24,880 nucleotides of DNA from a virus, in the IMG/VR virus record IMGVR_UViG_3300005590_000072, positions 1-24,880 of that record. One strand, given 5' to 3'. Both the position numbers and the translations under genes were made by a program. Below, one piece after another: positions 1 to 7,793 of this stretch. Positions within the stretch are counted from its first letter, which is position 1, and the number at the start of each line of letters is the position of its first letter. Under the pieces are notes generated by a model. It did not search any database and was not told the origin of the DNA. It saw nothing but the letters and a program-made list of their open reading frames with translations.

Positions 1-75
1 GTAGTTCTCCTGGCCCGCAAGGGCTTCTCGCAAGCTGATTGGTCTGGCCAGATAGGCCCCAGGGCTGTTAATCAT
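1..75 (-). CDS. Start of a phage late gene, truncated by the window edge
   Basis: Only the first 25 codons are visible (MINSPGAYLARPISLREA and a few more residues), reading off the left edge. The ATG overlaps the TGA of the preceding S74-type gene in an ATGA junction. A strong GGAGG lies just upstream, inside the end of that gene, so the start is well supported. The position after the S74-type gene in a P22-like virion operon suggests another ejection or tail protein, but too little is visible to assign a family. Confidence 0.6.
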   Translation of the reverse strand, partial: MINSPGAYLARPISLREALAGQENY

Positions 76-1148
76 CGCACCGCCTCCGAGTAGTTCACCG
101 CATCATATCCATTAATGGATTTTACAGCTTCCGGGTGTAGTTCTTTCACCTCATCCGCCATAAGGCCGATATGCGTCTCAAGAAGATCGTCGCCTATATA
201 TGAAAACACATAGACGTTTAGACCGTTATCGAGCGTTCCTATTTTCTCGATGTCCCGTTTCAAGCGGCGGTCCGAAAAAGCCCAGCCGTTCATGGCCAGG
301 CCGCCGATGCCGGTACCAGCAAGGCCAAACAAGCCTTGTGTTGTCGCTCTGTCATTCGCCATGGATTGCGCGTAGTTCTGATTTGCAAGGTTCCCACTAG
401 CATATGTCGCCCCCATTAAGTCGGCAGGCGTAACGCTGGTTTGCGGCGCGTTGATAAAAGATGGGTTCTGCACCTGTGCCCCGGACAACATCGCCGCCAA
501 TTCGTTTAGTGGCTGAGCGCGGCTTTGGGTTAATTCATTGACGGCCCTGTCCCGTGCGTTTGCCTCAAGACCGAACGCACGCGCCATTTCGTCGCCAGCG
601 CGGGCGTCGGCGGCAAGATAGGCGTCGTTCCGGGATCGGTTAAATTCATCAAGGCCCTGATTGTACCCCTCCGACCCGGCTACAAACCCCTGGTTGATTA
701 ACGACGTTTTTAAGGCGTTTTCGTCGCGTTCAAACTGCGGTTGCAACCGGGCAAGCATGGCGTCCCTTGATGCCGTTCGAGTCGCCTCGTTTGCGACGGG
801 TGCAGCCCCAAGGGCGGAAAAGTCTAGCGGAGACTCAAGCGCCCCGCGAACATTGTCCAATTGCGTGTTCGCCGTTTCCCCAAATTTTTGACCGGCGCTT
901 GAGGACAGGTCAAAAAGCACCTGCTGTTCCGGAGAAAGCGTTTGCGTCGCCGTGTAAATCGGGTTCCCCGATGCAGACGTGCCAGTCTGCCCAAATTTCA
1001 GGCTGCCATAGGGCGTGTCCTGATTGACCATGCTCATTTCTGCGGACGCAATGGCCGCGTCCTTGTTAATCGCGCCTTGCGCCTGTGCCGTTTTAAGCGG
1101 GTCGGGTGGAGCCGGTTGTGACGGCGAGTCCTTAGAAAAAAGTCCCAT
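72..1148 (-). CDS. Virion protein with C-terminal S74-type chaperone motif
   Basis: A 358-residue late protein. The first 290 residues are rich in Ala, Gln, Asn and Asp and mostly helical-looking, followed by a short Gly-rich hydrophobic stretch (LFGLAGTGIGGLAM). The last 67 residues open with SDRRLKRDI at residue 292, the start of peptidase S74 intramolecular chaperone domains, in which autocleavage occurs at the serine in known family members. The domain is short compared with full S74 domains, so cleavage is uncertain. In related phages this arrangement is found in tail fibre or DNA-ejection proteins near the end of the virion operon, which fits the position after gp10. It overlaps the GNAT gene upstream by 17 bases and the next gene by 4. 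Alternatives are an ejection (internal virion) protein or a tail-fibre-like protein. Confidence 0.75.
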   Translation of the reverse strand: MGLFSKDSPSQPAPPDPLKTAQAQGAINKDAAIASAEMSMVNQDTPYGSLKFGQTGTSASGNPIYTATQTLSPEQQVLFDLSSSAGQKFGETANTQLDNVRGALESPLDFSALGAAPVANEATRTASRDAMLARLQPQFERDENALKTSLINQGFVAGSEGYNQGLDEFNRSRNDAYLAADARAGDEMARAFGLEANARDRAVNELTQSRAQPLNELAAMLSGAQVQNPSFINAPQTSVTPADLMGATYASGNLANQNYAQSMANDRATTQGLFGLAGTGIGGLAMNGWAFSDRRLKRDIEKIGTLDNGLNVYVFSYIGDDLLETHIGLMADEVKELHPEAVKSINGYDAVNYSEAVR

Positions 1149-1575
1149 TGCCTAGTTCCCTATTATAAATATGTTCAAAATCAGGTCGCAGCATCCGGCA
1201 GATGACGGCGTGGTTTTTCTTACCAAGATGGTGTGCCAGGACTGCCTCTTTCTTGAAGCCTATCCTAGCATTTGCCTTCAAAGTCCGTTCGTTTCTGTGA
1301 GGCGTTACCGTGTAAACCTTAAAGCAGCCCATCTGCCGGAACGGGTATGCCAGAAGCTCTGCAAGAACATTTGGCCTTGCCCAAACCGGCGTATCGGACG
1401 CCGCGCTTAGCTGTATGGTCCCAGCCTTTGGCTGGTAGTCATGGTAAACCCACCCGGCCACCATCTTTTCCCCAATCGTTACGCCAATTGCCGCAAAGGG
1501 GCCGAATCCGTCTGCGTGGGGAATACGCGCCGCCGTCCACTCGGCAACGGCTTCGTCCTCGCCATAAAGCAGCAT
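1132..1575 (-). CDS. Phage GNAT-family acetyltransferase-like protein
   Basis: A 147-residue protein whose C-terminal half looks like the acetyl-CoA-binding end of the GNAT fold: a helix containing NERTLKANARIGFKKEAVL, then a short segment ending in AVICRML. This N-x-K/R-A-x-K-x-G-F-x-x-E pattern is typical of GNAT N-acetyltransferases. GNAT-like proteins of this size are common among tail genes of podoviruses, where their substrate is unknown. The ATG follows the gp10-like gene's stop directly (TAAATG), so translation is probably coupled. Whether it modifies a virion protein or a host protein cannot be told from the sequence. Confidence 0.75.
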   Translation of the reverse strand: MLLYGEDEAVAEWTAARIPHADGFGPFAAIGVTIGEKMVAGWVYHDYQPKAGTIQLSAASDTPVWARPNVLAELLAYPFRQMGCFKVYTVTPHRNERTLKANARIGFKKEAVLAHHLGKKNHAVICRMLRPDFEHIYNRELGNGTFF

Positions 1576-3087
1576 TTACAATTGCCCGCCTCTGACAAAG
1601 GTAAAGTTTGTTGAAATCCATGACGGACGTGGGGAGTTTGTGTTTACACGAATACGAATGGCCGCAGCCCTTCCGGTCCCGCGAACGCCATGCCACCCAC
1701 GGTATATCTGGTCATCACCCCCCCAAATTCCCTGATTCCACTTCATCACATTCCAAAGGCCAGACGCTACAGTTGGCGCCGTTGCCACGCCTGTCGGCGT
1801 CGTGATATTAAAGTCCGTATTCAGGTCAATTGCCGGGGCGGCGGCCCCATCGCTTTGGAAGATTGGCTCCACTAATTTGAAAACCTTGTTTGACTGCGGG
1901 GAGCCGAAATAGTTAAACGCCTGCAAAGCATCGGCTTCGATGTTTGCGCCGTCGTCACTTACGCCATCGTCGAATTTATATACAACCCCGTCAGAGCCGC
2001 CCCAATATGCGCTATCGTTTAGCAACGCGAAACATTTCGCGTTAATGCCGGTAAACCTGCATGGGGCTCCGGTGATCGTATTGAAAACGTATTGGTGCGC
2101 GGTTGTAGTCGATTGCGGAATGTTAAAAACGAGCATCCGGCCCCTTGGGTAAACAATCGGCTCCCAGCCAAATAGAGCCCCATAGTCTCGAACGGCGTCG
2201 TTGACGGCGCGGTTGATTTGGTCCGAAATTGCGGCGAGCCTCGCCTGGCTCCGGTCTAAGGTCAGAATGGCCGCTAGGGGCACAAAGCCGTCTTGTGTGA
2301 CAAGGATTAAATCCGCGCCAGCCTTCACAAAGCACCGCCTGCCGATGGGTTTCCCTATTCTGAAAACACCGACCAGGGACCACGCCGACGCCGAAGCCGG
2401 GTCCGTACCCTGATAAACGATGGCCTCGCCTTCCGACGTGAGGAATACGGCAACGTCGTCCATTCCATCGCCTGCGTCCCGCGTCCACGTCCCCATACCG
2501 ACGAGATATCCGCCGAGGCGCGCGATCCCGGCAAGCGGAAACTCCGTAGCTGCGCCGCCAACACTATTAACTGCGAGATACCACGCCGAAAGGCTGTCTT
2601 TTTCGCCAAACCAAAGGCGTTTCTGATGGACGTTCCCCCAAACAAGGCTTGCAGCCGTCGGCCCGGTGATCGCCGGGGTCGTGCCCCATGTCGATCCGTC
2701 ATAGACCTGTGGCGTATCCAGGCCATTGAAAAGCCTGACATATTGCCCGGCTGCCGTGCCGATTTGGACTTGTTGCCACCGGTCGCTCGACATACCCGTG
2801 ACCACCGCCGCACCAACCGCGCCAGGAGAAGTTACGTCGTATATATTCCCATCGTTTGCGGCGAACATCTTACCGGATGCCGTTAGGGGGACATACTCGA
2901 TAAGCGTTTCCACGGCGCCGCTCATGCCCGTTGCGTGGGACGTATTCCCACGGCGAACCGTCACTCGATCCGTTTCCGGGAACCAGTTGTCCAATACGAT
3001 GGCATGGTCTGGCGGCATATCAGAAAGGGCCGTGCGCGTGTCCCAGCCGTTAATAGGCGGGGGGAGCGTTTTCGACGTGCTTCGCAC
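1576..3087 (-). CDS. P22 gp10-like packaged-DNA stabilization / tail hub protein
   Basis: A 503-residue protein. It opens with PPPINGWDTRTALSDMPPDHA and a segment about a nonfinal fitted structure (LDNWFPE, RRGN), followed by repeated beta blades such as MFAANDGNIYDVTS, VRLFNGLDTPQVYDG and AYWGGSDGVVYKFDDG. This is the beta-propeller-like pattern of P22 gp10-type tail accessory factors, which close the portal channel after packaging. Length is close to P22 gp10 (about 470 residues). The gene begins with GTG overlapping the TAG of the gp4-like gene (TAGTG), with GGTGGGG upstream. The neighbours (gp4-like upstream) match the P22 order coat-gp4-gp10. Confidence 0.8.
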   Translation of the reverse strand: MRSTSKTLPPPINGWDTRTALSDMPPDHAIVLDNWFPETDRVTVRRGNTSHATGMSGAVETLIEYVPLTASGKMFAANDGNIYDVTSPGAVGAAVVTGMSSDRWQQVQIGTAAGQYVRLFNGLDTPQVYDGSTWGTTPAITGPTAASLVWGNVHQKRLWFGEKDSLSAWYLAVNSVGGAATEFPLAGIARLGGYLVGMGTWTRDAGDGMDDVAVFLTSEGEAIVYQGTDPASASAWSLVGVFRIGKPIGRRCFVKAGADLILVTQDGFVPLAAILTLDRSQARLAAISDQINRAVNDAVRDYGALFGWEPIVYPRGRMLVFNIPQSTTTAHQYVFNTITGAPCRFTGINAKCFALLNDSAYWGGSDGVVYKFDDGVSDDGANIEADALQAFNYFGSPQSNKVFKLVEPIFQSDGAAAPAIDLNTDFNITTPTGVATAPTVASGLWNVMKWNQGIWGGDDQIYRGWHGVRGTGRAAAIRIRVNTNSPRPSWISTNFTFVRGGQL

Positions 3088-3806
3088 TAAAAATCCCCAC
3101 CATAGCTTGCCCGCGACGGTTTTGGCGCACCCTCAAAGTGTCGCGTGTTCTGTGCAAAAACATCCCCAGAAACAAGGATATCGGCGGTTGCGCGCTCGTT
3201 ATCAACCAATAGGTTGAAATATTTTTCATACGCCCTCGCGGCCCTTGCGGAAGGCTGCCCCTCCGCATCCAGCCACTCAAAAATAGCGCCGTAGGTGATC
3301 AAGTCCTCGTCAATAATGGCCGTGTCATCATCCGCCGCAAATTTGGCCTGCGCGGTCGAAGATGAATCCTGGCACCAGTTCTTTGAGATATACTCGAACG
3401 CCATGTTAACGCCAGCCCCCAACTCTGGCTGGGTGAATATGGACCCCCCGCGATGGGTAAACTTCTTGTTCTGGCTGGAAAACGTCTGAACCTTCAAGCC
3501 CGCCCATTCTACAGGCGAAACCGGGCCGGACATAAGGTTGTTGCTGTCTCGGTCCCAAAATGTCTCCGGAACAAACCTGTCAAAATCACTCGGCAGCGCC
3601 CCGGTCTGCTCCTCCCCGGAAACCGATGTAAATGTCTGCTCCTTGCGGAGAACATTCCAGCCATAGGCTCGCATGAGATTGATGCCGACGCGATTAATGA
3701 CACGGAGAATATTTTGCGCGTCAGGGCTCGTATTACCCACGATAGTCGCCGGACGCGGGCCTTTTGTCTCGTCGGCTACATCGTTCGCTATGGATAAAAG
3801 GGTCAT
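3087..3806 (-). CDS. P22 gp4-like head completion / tail adaptor protein
   Basis: A 239-residue protein with conserved features of the P22 gp4 / tail accessory factor family: an N-terminal helical part (DAQNILRVINRVGINLMRAYGW), the segment PSDFDRFVPETFWDRDSNN, and a C-terminal helix with DLITYGAIFEWLDAEGQ and YEKYFNLLVD. In P22, gp4 binds the portal after packaging and connects the head to gp10 and the tail needle. It sits between the coat region and the gp10-like gene, as in P22. The ATG overlaps the stop of the small basic protein upstream (ATGA). The role is by family analogy. Confidence 0.8.
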   Translation of the reverse strand: MTLLSIANDVADETKGPRPATIVGNTSPDAQNILRVINRVGINLMRAYGWNVLRKEQTFTSVSGEEQTGALPSDFDRFVPETFWDRDSNNLMSGPVSPVEWAGLKVQTFSSQNKKFTHRGGSIFTQPELGAGVNMAFEYISKNWCQDSSSTAQAKFAADDDTAIIDEDLITYGAIFEWLDAEGQPSARAARAYEKYFNLLVDNERATADILVSGDVFAQNTRHFEGAPKPSRASYGGDF

Positions 3807-4045
3807 GCTTCGACCTGCACATATTCAGGGTGGGATTTTCCGTCACAGTTTTTGCATTTCGCCGGGGAATCCTCCCAGCCTGCCGGGAGCCACCCGTCGG
3901 GGAAGTTGGCCGTTTCCACGGCGCCGCCCTGGCCGTCGCGATAGCCCGTTGTGGGGCCGTCCGCGACCTTGACTCTGGTTGGCTCGTCGCCTGTAACCGG
4001 CTCTTTAGGCTCGGTCGGTTTGCTTGGCTTTTTCTTGCGTGGCAT
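3803..4045 (-). CDS. Small basic/acidic phage protein with a CxxC pair
   Basis: An 80-residue protein beginning MPRKKKPSKPTEPKEP, with a Lys/Pro-rich N-terminus, a middle acidic and Gly-rich part, and a C-terminal CKNCDGKSHPEY that could bind a metal. I chose the ATG at 4045 because a GGAG lies nine bases upstream; an in-frame GTG at 4060 would add five residues. It overlaps the end of the glycosyltransferase-methyltransferase gene by 41 bases in another frame and the gp4-like gene by 4. I do not recognise the family. Small linker proteins of this kind often lie between coat and gp4-like genes. Confidence 0.65.
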   Translation of the reverse strand: MPRKKKPSKPTEPKEPVTGDEPTRVKVADGPTTGYRDGQGGAVETANFPDGWLPAGWEDSPAKCKNCDGKSHPEYVQVEA

Positions 4046-5318
4046 TTTCAATATCTCCACTAATGATAGCTGCGCGCAAATCGGGAAATTTTACGGCCCG
4101 GCCTTTTGACTTACCCCATTTGGATATTTTCTTCGCATAATCTGGGTCGTCTGCATCGTCCGCCAAAATGATTTTGCAGCGGGCGCCGAAAACATCAAAG
4201 AACCGCATCCGATCCCCTAATTGGCGAGGCGGTCCATCGTTCAGCCCTAGGGCAAAGGATTCCGGCAGGCTGTCAGCATCCTCCGAAATGTCATACCATC
4301 CGTCTTTGATGTCGCACCGGACAATAGCTATATTTGTTACCCCTGCAGATGCCGAGAGGGCTTTCAGCCGTCCGGCAAAAACCGGGTCATGCTCAATGCA
4401 AAACACCGTCTCTTTGGTTGCCGCCGCCATAAGAACGGTCGTCAGACCCGAGCCCGCCTCGATGATCGGGCCGTCTGCCTGCCTAGCGATGCCGACCGAT
4501 AGCATTAAGACCTCTTCGTCGGCACCCCACGGGTTATCGACAAACTCCATTGCTTCTGTATAAAGGCCAGGCTCTTCCGTTCCAGATCGTATGCAGTCCG
4601 CAACATGCCTAAGCGTTTGACCGGACGCCCGACGAAGATTGGCGGCCAAGCTGTCCACTAGAACCGTTTTGCATACGTGTCCAAGGCGCATTTCCGTAGC
4701 GGCGTATATTTTCCCGCCCGTTGCCCGCCATTTGTTGCACATATTCAAGTCACCGCCCCAGCGCGTCCCATCTTCAAGGGTGCGCTCAAATATAAGCGGT
4801 ACGCCGTCGCGGCGGTCTTTGGCACTATCAAACGTCCGGGACTGCTCCGCGAGGGTTTCTATAACAACTCGGCGAAGGCGCATAAACCCGGTAGGCAACC
4901 CCTCAACCTCAAGAAGCCCGTCCTTGGGTTTTGCCCCCGGTAAAAAGCGATAGGGCATGCCGCCCTTGGCCCGAACGTCCTCGCGGCGGTAGCAATAAAC
5001 GCCGCCGACCAAATCAAGGTCGTATTGGCACAGCGCAACCAGATCGCCATCATCCCACGAAACATCGGCGTCGAGGAAAACGAGGTCCGTGCAATCGGAT
5101 TGCAGAAATTCATGGACAACGCTATTCCTGGCGTCGTCAACGTGGCAATTGCCGGAAAGCAAGACATAGGCAGATTGTATCCCTGCCGCCGTCATTGCCT
5201 CCCGGCTGCTTGCTATTGAGTAAGTGTAGCTTGCGTCCGGGCAATCGTACGCCGTAGTTGCAAGCATCACCTTTTGGCCTGTGGCGGGAGGGCCGCCATC
5301 ATAATGAAAGACTGACAA
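4005..5318 (-). CDS. Glycosyltransferase-methyltransferase fusion
   Basis: A 437-residue protein with two apparent enzyme halves. Residues 15 to about 225 look like a GT-A glycosyltransferase: KVMLATTAYDCPDASYTYS at the start, the DxD-type motif FLDADVSW at 82-88, then LVGGVYCYRR and a terminal LGHVCKTV. Residues about 255-415 look like a class I SAM methyltransferase: motif I IIEAGSGLTTVL at 285-296, an acidic CIEHD after the second strand, and GLNDGPPR near motif IV. It starts with TTG behind GGAGG at good spacing, 12 bases after the small capsid-associated gene; the first in-frame ATG is codon 18 and has no good ribosome site. Its place in the head operon suggests modification of virion or surface glycans. 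Substrates are unknown. Confidence 0.75.
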   Translation of the reverse strand: MSVFHYDGGPPATGQKVMLATTAYDCPDASYTYSIASSREAMTAAGIQSAYVLLSGNCHVDDARNSVVHEFLQSDCTDLVFLDADVSWDDGDLVALCQYDLDLVGGVYCYRREDVRAKGGMPYRFLPGAKPKDGLLEVEGLPTGFMRLRRVVIETLAEQSRTFDSAKDRRDGVPLIFERTLEDGTRWGGDLNMCNKWRATGGKIYAATEMRLGHVCKTVLVDSLAANLRRASGQTLRHVADCIRSGTEEPGLYTEAMEFVDNPWGADEEVLMLSVGIARQADGPIIEAGSGLTTVLMAAATKETVFCIEHDPVFAGRLKALSASAGVTNIAIVRCDIKDGWYDISEDADSLPESFALGLNDGPPRQLGDRMRFFDVFGARCKIILADDADDPDYAKKISKWGKSKGRAVKFPDLRAAIISGDIENATQEKAKQTDRA

Positions 5319-5330
5319 CGGCCCCCTCCA

Positions 5331-5546
5331 CTAGCCCCCGGTAGTCGTGAGCCCAAGCGAAGCAAGGGCCGCGATTACGCGGTTGATCTTGAGTTCATTA
5401 AGCGCGGTCGTCGCGGTCGCCGTGGCAACGGCGGTCATGGCGACCTGCACTACAGGAGTCGCCCCGAAGAAACCAATTTTCTCCGTAGCGGACGACCCGA
5501 GGACGGTCCCGTCAGTGTTCCCGTCTCCGATGTATTCTACAGTCAT
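5331..5546 (-). CDS. Small capsid-associated protein (head fibre/decoration-like)
   Basis: A 71-residue protein starting MTVEYIGDGNTDGTVLGSSA, followed by EKIGFFGATPVVQ and a helical C-terminus. The DGT-x-LG ... EKIGFFG-x-TPVVQ pattern recurs in small proteins next to major capsid genes of many phages and resembles the N-terminal anchor of head-fibre proteins, so a role on the capsid surface is plausible. The ATG at 5546 is preferred over upstream possibilities because GGAG lies at good spacing (GGAGTTATACT). It lies 23 bases after the coat gene and 12 before the fusion gene. The function is inferred from context. Confidence 0.7.
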   Translation of the reverse strand: MTVEYIGDGNTDGTVLGSSATEKIGFFGATPVVQVAMTAVATATATTALNELKINRVIAALASLGLTTTGG

Positions 5547-5569
5547 AGTATAACTCCTTTTCTTTGTGC

Positions 5570-6802
5570 CTATGCGGTGCCGCTGATGCGATGGGCCAAA
5601 CGCGAGTCGATGGTTTTCACGCCATAGAGAACGTCCAGCCGCCATTTCGAGATGTCGTTCGTGCCGTCATAGACGGGAATCACGCGAACATGCGTTCCCT
5701 TGTAAGACTGGCGCGAAACGTCAACGGCTCCCGGAGGGGCCACAAGCGGGACAGAAACCAAAGCAAAGGCTTTCGGGCAGAAAACCATGTTTTGCCGGTA
5801 TCCGGTCGAAGCCGTTCCGACAACGGTAATCGCCTTACCATCCCCGATGGTCGCGGAGATGTTCTGGTGGGCACCCGTCAGAATAGCCGCCGGGGACATA
5901 GTAAGCGTAATGTCGCCCGTGGTATCGCTGATGGTGGTCACCACCCGGAATTGCTTCAAGAAAGGAAGCGTTGCCTTGGTAACAGGGTTAACGGCATAAA
6001 CGTCGGCAATCGTAAACACGTCACCAGCGTTAAGCGTTGTCGCACCGCTAGACCAACCGTCCGTAATAAGCGTCTGGGTGTCGGTGTCCTTCGATGCCGC
6101 GTACGTCGTCTCTTGGGCCGCGCCGTTCGTTAACGGCGTGCCTGCGTGGGCTCCGACCGTATGAGTCGGAACATTCTGAGACATGTACGTGTCAACGCCG
6201 CCAATTTCGCCGAGCGAACCCTTGCGATAGGCAGAGCCAACAAGGCGGTCGTTCAGCAAGGCAGTCTGTGCCCCAACAAGCCCCCAATGGTCAGCCGGGG
6301 AAAGAACGGAACAGCGCGAATCCTGCGGGTTTGCATATTCGTCCATACGCTCCGGACCCTTGGCAAAGTCCTGGTTGCTGTTGATGGTTTGACCGGGCGT
6401 TCCCACCCAAGACGGGACGTTCTTGTATTCCGCCATAAGCGAGCTGTCGATATCGTTCGCAAGCTGAATCATGGCAGGCTTAATGACGCGCTCGTTCAAT
6501 TCCTTGATCGAAAGCGTCAATTCCTGGGATGTAAACTCAAAGTCGATACCCTTACGCTGATCGACATCAAGGGTAAACTTGCCTTCCGTGGTATCCTGGA
6601 CATTCATCACGGCGCCGGTTCGGACCGTGAAGTCCATCGGGCGCTTGACGGAAATCGAGGAACCAACCTCGTAACCGTTGATATTTTTAGAAAATTCCTC
6701 TTCGTAACCGCGAAAAACCTTTTTCGCCATCACAAGCTCGTTGTCAAGCTGCATCACCGCCGTTTTGGCGATAATAGATGCAGTTAAGGTCGTGTTAGCC
6801 AT
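5570..6802 (-). CDS. Major capsid protein, P22 coat (gp5) family
   Basis: A 410-residue protein, close to the 430 residues of P22 coat. The start MANTTLTASIIAKTAVMQL, then NELVMAKKVFRGYEEEF, and the segment GSSISVKRPMDFTVRTGA are characteristic of the P22 coat protein family, which builds the HK97-like shell with an added domain. The motifs DFEFTSQELTLSIKEL and SCSV-like SRCSVLSPADHWGLVG are also typical. It follows the scaffold gene by 39 bases, as expected for coexpression, with a GGA-type ribosome site (ATGGAAACAAAACA) before the ATG. Assignment is strong because terminase, portal, scaffold, coat, gp4 and gp10 appear in the P22 order. Confidence 0.92.
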   Translation of the reverse strand: MANTTLTASIIAKTAVMQLDNELVMAKKVFRGYEEEFSKNINGYEVGSSISVKRPMDFTVRTGAVMNVQDTTEGKFTLDVDQRKGIDFEFTSQELTLSIKELNERVIKPAMIQLANDIDSSLMAEYKNVPSWVGTPGQTINSNQDFAKGPERMDEYANPQDSRCSVLSPADHWGLVGAQTALLNDRLVGSAYRKGSLGEIGGVDTYMSQNVPTHTVGAHAGTPLTNGAAQETTYAASKDTDTQTLITDGWSSGATTLNAGDVFTIADVYAVNPVTKATLPFLKQFRVVTTISDTTGDITLTMSPAAILTGAHQNISATIGDGKAITVVGTASTGYRQNMVFCPKAFALVSVPLVAPPGAVDVSRQSYKGTHVRVIPVYDGTNDISKWRLDVLYGVKTIDSRLAHRISGTA

Positions 6803-6841
6803 TGTTTTGTTTCCATTCTGTTTGGCCTCTTGGCCGTGCTA

Positions 6842-7771
6842 TTACGATGCCAGGCCCAATTCCTTACGCAATTCTGCCGTGCTCCACTTGTCCGGGTCTG
6901 CGGAACGTCCGCTTGCCCCGCCCTTGTTCTTCATGGCTTTCACTGGCTTGGATTTGGCTGGCGCTGCTGTAGGCGTCTTAGCCTTGGCCTGCATCCGGCG
7001 ATAAAGCATTGACTCATAGGCCATGCGGGCAACGGGTGGGTTCAAGGCCCACTGGTCCGCGTCTGCTTGGCTTATGCCAAACTCCTTGACAACGTAAGAC
7101 ACCAATTCCGGCGCCTTTTCTGTCGAGAAGTTCTTGATTTGCTTGTCCAACAAGGCTCGGCCTTCCTCGGCGCGCCGGGCAAGCTCTGCTTGCTGCGCGG
7201 CACGGGTGGCCTTTTCTTGCTGGTCAACCTCATTAACAATGCCTTGGAAATCTGCGAGCTTTTGCGCTAAGGCGTCAGAAACACGGCGCCCCTGATCAGG
7301 GTCCGCCTCCCATAACGCGTTTAGATCAACCGCTTTAAGCTGCTCAATCTCCGCACGTAATTGCAGGCCCTGAGAATACTTCTCAAGGGTTTCGCCGTTC
7401 AAAGCTGAAATCTTTGCTACGGCCTGCTCTTGTTCGGATAGTGTCTTTTCCCTCTCTGCATGGGCCTGCGACTTGCGGGTGTAGTCCGACCAGATTCCCT
7501 TGGAAAACTCGTCGATCTTGTCCGCAAGTTCGGGCGTAATGTCAGAAACCGGAACCTCGATCTTATTGCCGCCGAAATCAAATTCACGCATTTCAACGGC
7601 TTCTTCTTCCCCATCTTCGCCTTCTTCGTCAGCATCTTCGGATGCCTCTTTCTGTTCAGTTGGCTCCCGATCTTCCTCGGAAGCCTGCTCAACTTCTTCC
7701 GTGTCTGGGATGGTTTTTACCGCATCCGCTTCGTCTGCAACTGCGTCAATGACGCCGGTTGGCTCTTCCAT
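6842..7771 (-). CDS. Capsid scaffolding protein
   Basis: A 309-residue, highly charged protein. Residues 1-60 are strongly acidic (EEVEQASEEDREPTEQKEA and more Glu runs). The next part holds the short conserved-looking FDFGGNKIEVPVSDITPEL. Residues about 95-215 are a long predicted coiled coil (EREKTLSEQEQAVAKI, QQEKATRAAQQAELARRAEE). The C-terminus is Lys-rich with KSKPVKAMKNKGG, like the coat-binding helix-turn-helix of scaffolds. The position directly before the coat gene fits a scaffold, which directs shell assembly and leaves the head during packaging. AGGAG lies nine bases before the ATG. Confidence 0.82.
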   Translation of the reverse strand: MEEPTGVIDAVADEADAVKTIPDTEEVEQASEEDREPTEQKEASEDADEEGEDGEEEAVEMREFDFGGNKIEVPVSDITPELADKIDEFSKGIWSDYTRKSQAHAEREKTLSEQEQAVAKISALNGETLEKYSQGLQLRAEIEQLKAVDLNALWEADPDQGRRVSDALAQKLADFQGIVNEVDQQEKATRAAQQAELARRAEEGRALLDKQIKNFSTEKAPELVSYVVKEFGISQADADQWALNPPVARMAYESMLYRRMQAKAKTPTAAPAKSKPVKAMKNKGGASGRSADPDKWSTAELRKELGLAS

Positions 7772-7793
7772 AAAACTAACTCCTGATGTGTGT

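Noticed and set aside
5564-6787. Long plus-strand frames antisense to the coat gene
   Set aside because: They mirror the P22-type coat gene, which has clear family motifs; they have no ribosome site or recognisable domains.
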